A DNA stretch of 64,000 bases. Source: Pisolithus tinctorius (Eukaryota; Basidiomycota; Agaricomycetes; Boletales; Pisolithaceae). The notes beneath the pieces are model-generated. The model saw only the letters and a program-made list of their open reading frames with translations, did no database searches and was not told the DNA's origin. Made by a program: the position numbers and the translations under genes. The stretch spans positions 310,001-374,000 of the forward strand of contig JANFAH010000040.1 of assembly GCA_024663395.1 (NCBI GenBank), in the 5' to 3' direction. Numbering within the stretch: position 1 is the stretch's first letter; each line of letters opens with the position of its first letter. Below are positions 48,501-60,273 of this stretch, piece after piece.

Positions 48501-49070
48501 CATGAAACAGGTCCATTTTGCACTGGAGAAATCCCCAGGATGCCCAGGAAACAGGTCCATTTAGGCTGGGGAATCCCCCACCATGCACTGGGAACAGGTC
48601 CATTTAGGCTGGAGAATCCCCCAGCATGCACTGGGAACAGGTCCATTTAGCCTGGGGAAACCCCCAGGATGCCCTGGGAACAGGTCCATTAGGCTGGAGA
48701 ATCCCCCAGGATGCACTGGGGACAGGTCCATTTAGCCTGGGGAATCCCCCAGCATGCATTAGGAACAGGTCCATTTAGCCTGGGGAATCCCCCAGCATGC
48801 ACTGGGAACAGGTCCATTTAGCCTGGGGAATCCCCCATGATGCCCAGGAAACAGGTCCATTTAGGCTGGGGAATCCCCCAGGATGCTGTAGGAACAGGTC
48901 CATTTAGGCTGGAGAATCCCCCAGGATGCACTGGGAACAGGTCCATTTAGCCTGGGGAATCCCCCAGCATGCACTGGGAACAGGTCCATTTAGCCTGGGG
49001 AATCCCCCAGCATGCCCAGGGAACAGGTCCATTTAGCCTGGGGAATCCCCCAGGTTGCCCAGGAAATAGG
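48500..49070. repeat. Tandem array of about 60-bp units (right arm)
   Basis: Mirror of the 30480-31140 array, with fewer units, which accounts for most of the arm-length difference. Confidence 0.85.
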
Positions 49071-49296
49071 TCTATTAATCCACTGGGGAAAGCCCCGTTT
49101 GCACCCCAGGCACTCTGTTATAGATATAATAATCCTGGGGAAAGTCCATGTCTGACCCCTTGCTCTGGAGAATCTCCAGGGCCTGGCGAATCTCCAGCAG
49201 TTGCTGGGAATACCCAGGTGGACAACACCTATTAGGTGGATACATCTATAAGAATATATGAACCTAATAGGTCTCCTGGGGGGGGTGACTGAAGTG

Positions 49297-49303
49297 GACT
49301 CAC
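49297..49303. repeat. Target-site duplication, right copy (GACTCAC)
   Basis: Joining base 30258 directly to 49304 leaves one GACTCAC and keeps the Plavaka exon in frame (SLTH then NYSF). Confidence 0.85.
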
Positions 49304-52300
49304 AACTATTCTTTTAACCCAGCAGGTTCTGAAAATAGCCCTCATCAACATTTGCCACCTTCTAAACCAGCCCCCAGTGTTCTTCATGACTACCATGACA
49401 AACTTACTGGTAAGCCAATCCAATCATGTAGAAGATTTCTCCATTCTAATCATTTTTCTAGGTGTCATATGCGACACAAATGGTTGTGCAATTGATCCCA
49501 ACACTCCCTTGCCCCCTGTCTCTGAGAAGAACCCTAATGACTGGGGCCCATATGGTAGCCAGCTCTGATTTGAAACTGCGGAGTTTCTTTTCCAGAATAC
49601 TAAGATGTCAGCTACTAACATTGATAGGCTTTGCAATTTATGGGGGCAGTTGCTACATACTGAGCAAGGCAGCAACATGCCACCATTTGCAGACCACAAG
49701 GAGCTATATAACACAATTGATACTACACTACTTGGCAATGTTCCATGGGACAGTTTCAAGTTAAAGTACAGTGGTGAACACCCCATGGGAGCTGTTCCTC
49801 CTTGGATGGACCAGACATATGAGGTCTGGTTCTGCCTGGCCCATTCTCTCATAGCAGATATGCTTGCCAATGTGGAGTTCAACAGTGAGTTTGACTACAC
49901 TCCTTACTGGGACTTTTCAAAGGACAGTGAGAAGTGATGGTATGAAAACTTCATGTCAGGGGATTGGGCATGGATGCAAGTGGTATGCATTTCCATTTGT
50001 CCATGTACAACAGCTCATGCACCATAGGACAAGATATGCAAGGATGAATCAACACACAGTGGAACATTTGTTCCCATTATTCTTGGGAGTGACAAGACTA
50101 CAGTGTCTGTGGCCACAGGCCAGAACAACTACTGACCTGTATATATATCTATTGGGAACATTCATAACAATGTCTGGCATGCTCATCAAAACAGTGTTGA
50201 ACTCCTTGCATTCCTTGCCATCCCAAAAGGTTTGTTTTCATTGTTACTGGATTCAGAGCCTGTACTGACTTGTAAGTCTTACAGTGGTGAAGAAATATGT
50301 TGACAACCCTGTATTTCAGTGGTTCAAAAAACAACTTTTCCATGTCACTATGTCAAGGATACTGGCCTCCCTCAAGCCCAGCATGACAATGCCCCAAATC
50401 ATGAAATGCCCAGATCATCATTTTTGCCACATTATTTTTGGCCTTGGTCCATACATCACTGACTATCCTGAGCAAGTTCTCATTTCAGGGATCATTCAAA
50501 ACTTCACAATCCATCTCATACTTTTCTACCCAACATGTTTCAACAGATGCATTGCTTTCCCTAATGACCTCAATGGCAGTGGGGCACCACAGACCTCAGA
50601 ACTTACTCAAGCGCTGATTGAAGAACTGTCTCTTGGTGTTCTTTGGGATGAGTGGGGGATTGATGGAAATGTTGTGGTAAGTCATTGAATCTTAAGCTGG
50701 AACCTTGCTACTATAAATTCTTCATGCAGCTGTTTACTGATGATTTCCCTTGCACCAATATTTGTCAACTCCTCGCACTGGACCTTCTCCATCAGCTTGT
50801 GAAAGGAACATTCAAAGATCACCTGGTCAAGTGGGTCAGAAAATATCTGGAGTTGGAGTATGGCAAGACTGGTGCCAAGGAACAGTTAGCAGATATCGAT
50901 CGACAGTAAGTTTAATTGACATGATGAATTAACATATCTGACATGTACTGTCAGTATTGCCTCAGTGCTGACATTTCCAGGGTTGTGATGGTTTCCTGAT
51001 GGGTGGGGGTTCAGCCAGTGGACTGGGGATGATTCAAAAGTGCTGATGAAGGTGGGCCATTTCCCATCACTCTGTTTCAATGCCATCTCATTCTGTGTAG
51101 GTATACCTACCCACCATTGAGGGCCACATTCTGGAAGATATCATACGAACATTCCACACATTCTTAGAGGTTTGCTACATTGTCCACCAGAATGTCATAA
51201 CTGAGGATACTCTTGCTGAGTTCAAAGACATGCTGGATCAGTTTCATCAGTACCACAAAATTTTCAGGGACATTGGCATCCATGTGGATGGCTTCTCCCT
51301 TCCACACCAGCATGCTCTCATCCACTACAAATCGTTGATTCACCTTTTTGGTGTGCCAAATGGTTTGTGTACATCAATTACTGAATCAAAGCACATCACC
51401 ACAGTTAAGAAACCTTGGCACTGCTCAAACAAGTATAATGCCCTCAGACAAATCCTGCAAACCAACCAATGCATTTCTCAGCTCACTGCAGCCCATGCTG
51501 GTTTTGAAGCCCAAGGGATGCTGCCAGCTTCACATCAACCCTATCATCCTCCACTGAATGGTATGTTCACAATTTTCTGCTATTTGGATAATAACCCTTA
51601 CATGCCCACAGCCACTCTCCACTGATACAGGCATTGACCAGGTTGGGGGTGGGGAAAATAGCAATGTTGCACAGCATGAAGATGGAGAGGTTTCAACCTT
51701 GGATGAGGATGATGACAACATGGGAATTGTGGATGAACACCCTGGGTTGATACACCCAGACATGAAGCTCTTGCACACCCCTGGTGAGTGACATCACACT
51801 GTCAATGCACCTGAGTTGGCCTGAGCATACTAACATGAACTCTTGTCAAGCTCATAACCATGCAAAGAATGCTCTCATGCTGGCAATTGAGCTGGGTATC
51901 CCTTTGCTCCCTGGGCTCATTGCTCGATTTATCTTTGAACAACTCCACCCAGATTCTACAACACTGATCACTTCCCACTGTGTTACTCCCTTCACCAGTC
52001 ATGTCAAGATTTTTCATTCAGCCACTGTGACCTTCATAGCCCCAAGTGACCCAAGTGGTATTGGCAGCATGTGGCATGAATACATTTGTGCAATGCCTTC
52101 ATGGCATCAAGGTTCTGGACAGTATGACTGCATCTTTGTGAGCACAAACAATACAAAGGAAGGAATGCTCGGCATGGACATTGCTCAAGTTTTGTGTCTT
52201 TTCTCTTTTGTTCACACCAATGGCCAGACATCCCATGCACACTGATCCATTGGTTTGATTGAATCACTGATGAACCTGACAAATTGACAGGCATGTGGAT

Positions 52301-52502
52301 GGTAGCACCATCTTTTGTGGAGGACAGCTCACACCTTGCAGTAATACATATTGACAGTATCATTCATAGCATGCATCTCCTACCAATTTTCAGGGACAAG
52401 TATGTCCCACCATATGTCAACTGTCACAATTCATTGGACGTATTCCGCAGATTCTATGTCAATCATTTCACAGACCACCACATGTTCAAGCTGGCATCAT
52501 AA

Positions 52503-54070
52503 TTCTTTTGTAACTCACACTACTTGATTTACTTTAGAATTTATTGAGCTTATGGAACTCTACACCAAAACAGCTGTAAGACCACTAAGATCCATAAGAC
52601 ATATGAGATAATGAAATAGTTGGCTCTTTTGTCTTAATGTTCTCAACAAATGCAGCATGCTTAGCCCAGTGCCACAAGCAGTCACAAGTATGTTAAGCTG
52701 ACATAAATGTGTTTTAAGTACAAATAAGACTCTTGTTAATTTCCTGATGTATCCATGTCCACATCACCAAATACCTTTGGTGTGTGACAACAAAACATGA
52801 GCCAATGAGCAGGAAGAATTCCAAAAGTGAGGAATGACAGGGGCCTACTGCAGAGACAGTGGGATTAGCTGATAGTTTCCTGTTTCAGCCTCATGCAGTA
52901 TACAGCTCCCTACAATGTGCTGGCTAAGCTGGGACCCAACATACAGGGTGCTTGTGGGAGTCCTGGCATGGCATGAGAGTTTGACCTCAAGGATGTTTGT
53001 CCTGTTCATCAGGAAACCAATACTTTTTCCAAGGGGTCTAAGAGTCTATGCTGCACCTAATGATGTCCAGATATCTGCAGCACTTTAATGATAATCATCT
53101 AACCTCATCTAATTCATGCTATTGAAAACTATGTGCCACTATATTACTGTAACTCTTGATTTCTGGTACTCCAGAGATCTCTATCTTGTCTAAATACCTT
53201 GCTCTCTATGCTCCTTGGCATTTAATGATCTATCTTTCTGATATAAGTAAGATCAGAACAGTTAGAAAAATTACCAGTTTCCTGATAAGTTGGGGTCATG
53301 TAACAGGAAGTGGGATGTATTAGAGGTGTGGGTTCGGGTTAGCATATTGGTTTGTGGTTCTGAGGTCTGAGAAGGGTGTTGTTTTATGTCACTTTGCCTG
53401 CAATGGGCTCTACTTTTTCCTAGCTGGCTTGACAAGTCCCAAGAGAAACTTCTCTTGGGGTCCTAGTTGGGGCACCACATAGTGTAGAGTCAAGGAGCAT
53501 TTTTCTATTTTATTACTTGTTGTGCCTCTTACATACTAGAATTCTTAATTGGAAGTCATGATTAGGATTGTTTTTGCAGTGTTTGATTAGTGTTCAGATT
53601 ACCAAAGTGTAGTATTTTGTTGTGTAGCCAAATGGGTGTATCTCATTGGAATAGCTGTGGGACTGGGGCACTCTAAAATGTTATGTAGTACTGTGGTGTG
53701 CTGTGGCATGAAACTGCTGCAGGGCTGGGACACTCTGGTGACCCTGGGGTGATGTAAAGTACTGTAGGATACTGTGACATGACATTGCTGTAGAACTGGG
53801 ACTCTCTGGGGACTAGGCTGGGGTACTGTAAGGTACTGTGGCAGCATAACAAAATATGTGGCAAGCTGTCACACTCTGGCAGTTTTTTTTTTGGGGGGAG
53901 GTTCTGATGGCTGAGTGGCCTACTATCCTTAGCTGCAACAGCCCCAAAATACTTCAGTTTTAAGCTACTTATATCAGACTAAGAAGATCTAGAAAATATA
54001 CAACAAGTACCAAAGCTGCAGAGTCACCCAGAAAGATTTCATGACCATTTTGTGCAGTGCTCATAGGACA
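52503..54070. other. CpG-poor noncoding stretch
   Basis: No gene is recognised. An imperfect repeat of about 65-70 bp built on GGGACTGGGGCACTCT and GTACTGTGG words occupies about 53640-53850. The CpG-poor domain ends near 54.05 kb, at the 3' end of the MFS gene. Confidence 0.5.
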
Positions 54071-56101
54071 CTAACACTTCCCATATAGCCGTCCGAGATG
54101 GAGATATCGTACCACGAAGAGAAGCAGAACCGAAAACATGACAACGCCACCTGCAACAGTCAACAAAAATTACACGCTGAGCATTGATGTGCCCTAAAAA
54201 ACAATAGCAAAGAAAAACAGGGAACGAACGAAATGGCAGCGAGGAAAACAACAGAAAAGGGACCCACCTGCGTAGAACCCTGGACCTTTAAAACCCCCAG
54301 TCCGAGCATTGATCGCGCCTGAAATCGGCGTCCCCGCCAACGTACCAAGTGCTGCAATGGTCATATACATCCCCACGCGCCGTCCGGCATCATCCACATG
54401 GCCCATTGCCATAAGTGGTGCGACAACGAGGGAGACATATGTTCCGGAAGCAAAGCTGCAGCGATACGTGCGTTAAGAACGACGTGATGTGATCTGGAAG
54501 GGAAACGTACCCGTATGTCAGCGATATGGCAATTAGTTCCCCTTGGTTGGAAGCGTATGGCCAAGCGAAGTGGTCAGGTTTAGATTGCAAAAAAGTACGT
54601 AGTACTTGCCAATGTGATCGGCGAGCAAGCCGGCAGACAACCGGCCGAACCCGGATGCCGCATTCGCGATCGCGACCAGGTAGAATGAAAAGTTGCTCGA
54701 CACGCCTACCGCGTTAGCACTGACAGGTAAATAAGTCAACGCTGTAAATGAAATGAGCTAGTCACGATTATCTTGCTCCCTTGCACCCTTGCGAGCCTGA
54801 AGGTATGGAAATAGGTATGACTCACCAGTATATAGTCCGAGAGAACAAGCAATCCCAGAAATGCAATAGATGGAGTACGCTGGGTTTCGAAACGCGGCTA
54901 AGTTTAGGAGTCCACCCTGGACGTTCACAGGAGGTAGTCGTCTATCTATAGTCTAGGTTTCTCGCGTTAGCGGGGCAGCAGGAACGCTCAATAAGCGTAT
55001 CTCATTCACAAGATTGGCAATCCCGAGGGCAATAAGCATCATGAGTCCGAACGTGCGAATAGTCCACTTGAACCTGAGAACTACTATTAACCAAACACAT
55101 CCCCCGATGAGACGAAACGAAAACGCACCCTACAAGGGGTATAAGGTTTTGGCCTGCGATGGGGAACAATACTCCCCCCAGCGAAGAGCCAATAGATACG
55201 ATGCCAAGGGCCCTCCCTTTGTTCTTGGAAAACCAATGAGATACGACGCTAAGAGCTGGTATGTAAATGATCCCACTGAACAACTGTCAACGGAGTTTAT
55301 GAAGCTAATTATCGATGGCCTTGTGGAATGTGAAGAACTCACACCCGTGAAGAGGCCTTGTACGAGAAAAAACTGCCAATATTGCTTGCACTCTGCTGTG
55401 AGGAACGTGCACACTACAAGCCCGCAACTAGCGATAAAATATGGGATCTTAAAATGTCCCAAATCGAAAAGCCGTCCTGTTATAAGTCCAGGAAGAAACA
55501 TCAATGTGATCTGGGATGACCGCGATGGGAGGAATGAGGTGAGCAGTGAGGACGTTGAGCTTAAAGTGAAACTGGACCCGCCTGTACCGATCCTATCCAT
55601 GCTCTGGGCACAAATTCAGTTGGCGCGATGAAGAGATCGATACAAAAGGTGGCCTCACATAGCAGATGGACTTTCGTCGGGTAGAAGAACCCGCTCGTAA
55701 TAATCTTGAAAGATCTGCGATCTGATAAGCAATAAAGCAGTAGATGACCGACAGGATGACTCACGCCCCACGTACTATTGACGTACCCCAAGCTGAATGC
55801 GGACTGAGTACCGTATACGACGGAAGACGACGATAATCATTTGGAAGTGTGGACTCACCTGCACATCGTCGTCAGCATCGACCTACATCCATATCCACAT
55901 CGATCAAGGCAAAGAACACAATAGAGCACGACAAAGAACATACGCCATGATAACCGACCAAGCTTTGAGCCCACCATCAGGGGTCTCGCCAGCATATTTA
56001 GTATAGTTGTCAGTATTGCCTTTAAATCTTCTCTCGTGTAGCTTCTGATCGTCCCGGAAGGTATCGGGCGGAGAATCGAGGGTCTTCTCATCTAACATCA
56101 T
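54071..56101 (-). CDS. MFS transporter, monocarboxylate-porter (MCT-like) family, many short introns
   Basis: The start at ATG 56099-56101 gives a short polar N terminus ending in PDGGLKAWSV, the usual lead into the first membrane helix of fungal MCT-like permeases. Spliced blocks follow: LGYVNSTWG, then WIGS joined to ITLMFLPGLITGRLFDLGHF. Next come CGLVVCTFLTAECKQYWQFF, ALSVVSHWFSKNKGRALGIV, IGSSLGGVLFPIAGQNLIPL, FKWTIRTFGLMMLIALG, RNPAYSIYCISGIACSLGLY, SSNFSFYLVAIANAASGFGR, AGTPISGAINARTGGFKGPG and a last helix MFSVLLLFVVRYLHLGRLYG before TAG 54071-54073. Most introns are 45-60 nt GT-AG; the second starts GTATGT. The protein should have 12 helices in a membrane and move a small organic acid or related compound; the substrate cannot be told. 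No stop or frame break was found. Confidence 0.85.
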
Positions 56102-57137
56102 CACGTTTGCTCGACTGGATTCACTGAGGGCACGACAGACTGAAGAGTAGAAAGCTATGGAGGCTAGTTGCTAAAGTGGACATTTCCACATCCCTACCAG
56201 AGGAATTTATAGAAGCGAGTGATGTATTCCCAATTGCAATTGCCTGGCAGTGTCGAGCACGTGCGGTTCTCTCCGGAGTGGTGGCGATTGGATTATCCAG
56301 TAGATGAAGTAGGGTCGCGACCATCATGGATCAGGTCCTCGGAGGTCAGCTGTCGGCTATACAGATAGCTGGCAGAAGGATGAACCCCCCTTAGTCATGT
56401 CGAGAACCAACGTTTCTTGCCTTACCTTGGAATGTCCTTGTTCGCTGATAGAAGCACTTCAAGGCATTCAATGCACCCAATCGGCCGATCGCTTTTCGTA
56501 CTCCGCTGCAGCGGAATCCCGATGCGACTTGATCAGGAGGAAAGCGAAATAAATTACTAGAATGTGTGTAGTTCGAGGGCAAACCTTTCTTGCAAAAGCC
56601 AACCGAAGGAGCTCTGGGATTGATGTCGTGTAGATGTGATTTCATGAGCAGTTTACGGTGGATCCGGCGGGTTGCAAGGAATAGGCATCGGTACTTTAGC
56701 TGACAACGCTGGCTAGTCCACCTGCGAGTTTTGTTTCTGAAAGGCCGAGTTCCCGTGCAGAGGGAATATATTCTCATGTCGCACACGTCGTACCTCAACG
56801 GACCCGTAGATCGTGCTACCAAAATCTCCCCCCGCCACCAGCGGCGTACCGGGAAATGACACCGTGGGTGTACTTTCGTTCGCGGGGAATTTAAGTAGCA
56901 AATTCCACCGAAGATTTCCCGAATCTGGAGGTCAAACAACGCGGCACTCCGGCATTCACAATCCAGACTACTCGAAGAGAAGGAGGCACCCCAGACACCC
57001 TTTCGATAAAGGCGGTCGTATTAGCACAGTGGTCCTACACCTTCAGGCGGTAGCAGTGGTTTGATTACCAAACAAATCCGGGACGAACGCACCACAGAAA
57101 CGATGTTTAACAAACCCCAGCAGTGTACTGATGGCAC
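56102..57137. other. Intergenic region, promoter side of the MFS gene and 3' side of APN1
   Basis: CpG-normal. A 182-codon minus-strand open stretch at 56391-56939 shows no known domain and is probably chance. Confidence 0.4.
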
Positions 57138-59018
57138 TCATTCACTTCGACTCGCCTCCTCTTCAGAACTCTCCGCATCCTCCTCGCTAGGTTCGATATC
57201 TCGTGCCTTTTTTCCTCTCCCCTTCGTTGCTCGTGTTCGCTTTCCTTTCCCCTTTGCCTGGCTACTACCCGTCTGTTTAGCCGCTGTCACCGCCGCACGC
57301 ACTTCCTCCGTCAGTGTTTTCATCACATCCTCATCTCCTTCCCGATCCACAACACCATTAACCCGATCAACGGTGGTGGCCACAGTGGTGCCTGCCTGGA
57401 CCTCTGCCATCCTATACAACACGCTAATCTCCGCAGCCCACACGCCATCTGGGCCCATGTCTGTGCCGTACGTTGGCGTTTCGAGGATGAGGGGAAGATC
57501 ACGCATACGGGGGTCGGTGAGTGCAGTGCGGAATGTGAGAGAAAGGGGGCCACTTTCGGTAGAATCAGTAGCGTGTACTTAGGTATTATGGAGAAACAGA
57601 GGACAACGTACAGCCCGATATTTTCATGTCTGTCTTTTTTGGACCCAAGAGTTGTACGTGCATCGTTGAGATGCAGGCCCCGAAGGTAGGAGAGTCCCAC
57701 TACATTATCGTACTCGGATACTGTAATTCATGAAATGAGAAGAGCAACCACGAATCACGTGTGAACTCACTCGTGGCGCTGCATTGGGAAGCAGACGAGA
57801 CGTCGATTAGCAAGCCGTTAGACAAACGTGAGCGAGAGAACAGACGTACTCCCACCCCGCCTGCGTGGAGATATCATAACCCTATCGCAGAACCATTAAG
57901 ACGTACACCATCTCCGTAGTCCAATGCACATACAGCAGCATACAAATGGCCTGACATGTCCGTCAAGATTCGAAACTACCCACTAAAACGCGCGCTTACA
58001 CGTGTCGAGACACACTCCAACCCGGTCCTTGTTCTCGACGCGATCGATGATACCACGCAACTCTGAAAATTTAGAACCTATGACGTTCCCTGCGCCTGCC
58101 TGCATTGTAGAATGGGTTAACCGTAGAATAACATATGACACGCAAACGATGTGGATACTTGCCATGTTCTCGATGACGATGGTGAGGCTAGTAGTGGCTT
58201 ATGTGCTCGATTTATACATTCCGCAATCAGTGCAATGGAGTGTTCCTTCGTGGTTCGGCCAACTGTCGAACCTGGGCTGGTACACAAGTACGAGTGAGTA
58301 TGAGGGGATACGAAACGAGGAATTGGACTTGCTGGAAATTGTAAAGCTCGAGTCCTAGCTGTTCGCACCGTTGTATTTCATCTAGGAAACATTCGTAAGA
58401 TTTCTCTCGTTTTTCACTACCGACGTCTACCGTGAGCTCCCCTGTTCAATCCGAAACAGAGACGACCAAAAACACGCACTCGTCGGAATTACCGAGATTC
58501 ATGAGGTAGCTTCCATGCACGAGTACGTGAGCAGGTGAATACCCGAACTCAGTCATGCGAGCTTTGAAGGTGGAAATGTTGGATTCGGTAAGAGGTGGGG
58601 CCGCCCATTTACGCTGCGATTTGACGAAGAGGGCGAACGCATTGGCACTGTGGCATGGTAACAGGCATAAATGTAAATGCAAGAATGTGGCATAACGGGT
58701 GAACTGAGGACGCGGGACATACCCGATACGAGCAGCGTTGAGGACGGCATTCTCGACACCTCCTGCAGCAGATACGTGTGGACCGACTTTCCATGGGCTG
58801 CATACACGCGTAGGGAAAACTTCTGTAGTCACGTCCGTATCGTCTGGTCTCGTCGTCCGTCGTCGCTTGGTAGGTGGCGGTTCAACGCTGGCCCGTTCGG
58901 GTTCACGGTTGGTAGATGATTTTGTAGGCCGCTTCGGAACTTGGGCGTCGTGGTCGTTTGAAGTGGATTCGAACTGGGCTACTGCGGCTACTCGTGTCGC
59001 CCGACGTGTCTGCACCAT
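57138..59018 (-). CDS. APN1: AP endonuclease IV (APN1-type), base excision repair
   Basis: Endonuclease IV cleaves DNA at abasic sites and removes blocked 3' ends, using three zinc ions. ATG 59016-59018 starts a basic, Ser/Thr-rich N terminus ([17 protein letters not shown]...[11 protein letters not shown]), probably nuclear. The TIM-barrel blocks follow: [89 protein letters not shown] then [27 protein letters not shown] with ENIGL, and [11 protein letters not shown]. Conserved His, Asp and Glu zinc ligands lie in these blocks. The C terminus adds a Lys-rich segment ([16 protein letters not shown]) and an acidic end. Joining ELYNF to HPGSTVG requires a GC-AG intron (58277-58332, donor GCAAGT). 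The gene is head-to-head with KTI12. No stop or frame break was seen. Confidence 0.93.
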
Positions 59019-59137
59019 GTCTGGTCGACGTACAGCGATAACGCCGACACTAGTTCTGAGAGTCAATGAAAATGGCAGACAGCGCTGAGTATTTGAGCGT
59101 GAGCAGCATTCCAAGTTCGACGTCATATTTGTTCGAG
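59019..59137. promoter_or_regulatory. Shared 119-bp region between the divergent APN1 and KTI12 start codons
   Basis: The two start codons lie only 119 bp apart on opposite strands, so the genes must share a bidirectional promoter or have transcripts that start inside each other's 5' regions. No TATA box is obvious. Confidence 0.6.
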
Positions 59138-60273
59138 ATGGCCCTCATCACGATATCTGGCTATCCATCCTCTGGAAAATCACAGCGGGCAGCTCAGATC
59201 AAACGACACTTCGAGGCTCGACTCGCAGACCCATTTTATACAGGACCATCGCTGTCCGTCGTTGTCCTCGACGACGACACTCTCAACATCAACCGGTCTT
59301 CTTACAATGGTATGTACTCCGATGCCCATTTATCGAATAGAAGATGAAAGGGGATTCCATGTGCCAGATTCGAGATCGGAAAAACCAGCTCGTGGAACGC
59401 TCTTCACAGCTGTCCAGCGCAACCTGGCTCAGAACAAGATTGTCATTGTCGATTCGTTGAACTACATCAAGGGATTCCGGTATCAGATGTATTGTGCTGC
59501 GAGGGAGATCAAAGTCCGCGTCTGTACGGTGAGTGTCTAATGCTATCCTCGTTCTATGTGCTCCTGGGGCTGACCGAGGTAGGTGTAGGTGTACTGTGCT
59601 CACTACGCCCGATCTTTGCAAGCAATGGAACAGCGAGCGTACGGATGGAAAAGCATATGCCCCAGAGACGTGCGTCGTCGACCTCTTGCACTACATTACG
59701 ACGCTTACTCACTCACGTCACTAGCCTCGCGAATCCTGCTGCAGCGCTATGAAGAAGCCCTCTTCGATGGTTCGATGGGACTCCCCTCTCTTTACTGTGT
59801 CGTGGTCAGATGAAGATGTACCAGCAGACGACATTTGGAGAGCGATAACCGAAGGAGTAGTCAAGCCTCCCAACACGGGAACACAAGCTGTCGGTCTGCC
59901 ATCATGCAGTACACAGTCCTCCATTCTAATACTTCTCTGTTACAGGTAGCAAAAGCCCCGACTGACGCCCTGCGTACGCTCGAGCACACCACTGCCTCGG
60001 TCGTCTCTGCCCTCGTCTCCGAACAGGCCAACTCTGGCTCTCTCGGCTGGCACGACCAGCCAGTCACTCTCTCCCCTATGCTGAAAGTCCGCATAACCCT
60101 TCCCCCACGTAATGTGACACTGTCGGAGCTGCAGAGGTTGAAGAGACAGTTTGTGACTGTTGCATAAGAAGGCGATTACGCTGGGTACAACGGAGAAAGG
60201 TGCGGTGGATTGGAGTGAGCAGAGCGTTGCGGACAAGTTTGTTGTGTATCTCGAAGAGAATATGAAGCCTTGA
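59138..60273 (+). CDS. KTI12: KTI12-like Elongator-associated P-loop protein, with single-base frame breaks
   Basis: KTI12 binds Elongator and is needed for wobble-uridine tRNA modification. ATG 59138 gives MALITISGYPSSGKS, with the P-loop GYPSSGKS. Exon 1 ends at 59309 and joins at 59368 to give YNDSRSEKPARGTLFTAVQR, then IVIVDSLNYIKGFRYQMYCA. Later blocks are TPDLCKQWNSERTDGKAYAP, RYEE, PSSMVRWDSPLFTV, DDIWRAITEGVVKPPNTGTQ and LRTLEHTTASVVSALVSEQA. The end reads TLSELQRLKRQFVTV, HKKAITLGTTEKGAVDW and FVVYLEENMKP, with stop TGA 60271-60273. Three joins between these blocks need one base skipped: near 59600, at 59757 (RYEE to PSSM) and at 60162 (QFVTV to HKKA). Without the skip the frame ends early. 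The breaks are either sequence errors or real mutations. Confidence 0.85.

Larger units (their letters stand above)
30259..49296. mobile_element. Giant palindromic (foldback) element, arms about 5.3-5.5 kb, inserted in the Plavaka gene
   Basis: The left arm runs 30259-43878, including the 8.15-kb chromovirus. The right arm runs 43958-49296, with a unique spacer at 43879-43957. The ends are CACTTCAGTCACCC and its complement, followed by eight C (or G) and AGGAGACCTATTAGG. After subtracting the chromovirus and its duplicated target, the arms are about 5.46 and 5.34 kb; the difference comes mostly from copy number in the tandem arrays. Arm sequences are almost identical, so the 117-codon stretch at 33698-34051 is the same at 45631-45984. 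A 7-bp target duplication flanks the element. No transposase was found. The superfamily is uncertain: the CACT end recalls CACTA elements, but those make 2-3 bp duplications. Confidence 0.9.
30121..52502 (+). pseudogene. Second Plavaka-type transposase, split by the giant palindrome and carrying in-frame stops
   Basis: Exon 1 starts at ATG 30121 and encodes a C2H2-type finger (CPHAGC, F, L, then H and H in VPGLKQHQSLTH). It stops at the target duplication (30252-30258), and the same frame resumes after 49303 as NYSFNPAGSENSP, ending at a GTAAG donor near 49410. Later parts give NDWGPYGSQL-TGA-FETAEFLF (TGA 49566-49568), the Plavaka block PFADHKELYNTIDTT with LGNVPW, VPPWMDQTYEVWF, FMSGDWAW, GTFVPIILGSDKTTVSVATG, SIGNIHNNVWHAH, DLLHQLVKGTFKDHLVKW, DGFSLPHQHALIHY and PNGLCTSITESKHI. 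A downstream segment reaches about 52502. At least two further TGA stops fall in conserved blocks, before WYENFMSGDWAW and after VATGQNNY. The DNA is CpG-poor. The copy is inactive through insertion and point decay. Confidence 0.85.

Noticed and set aside
56391..56939. 182-codon minus-strand open frame between the MFS gene and APN1
   Set aside because: Composition and content look random, with no start context or family motif.
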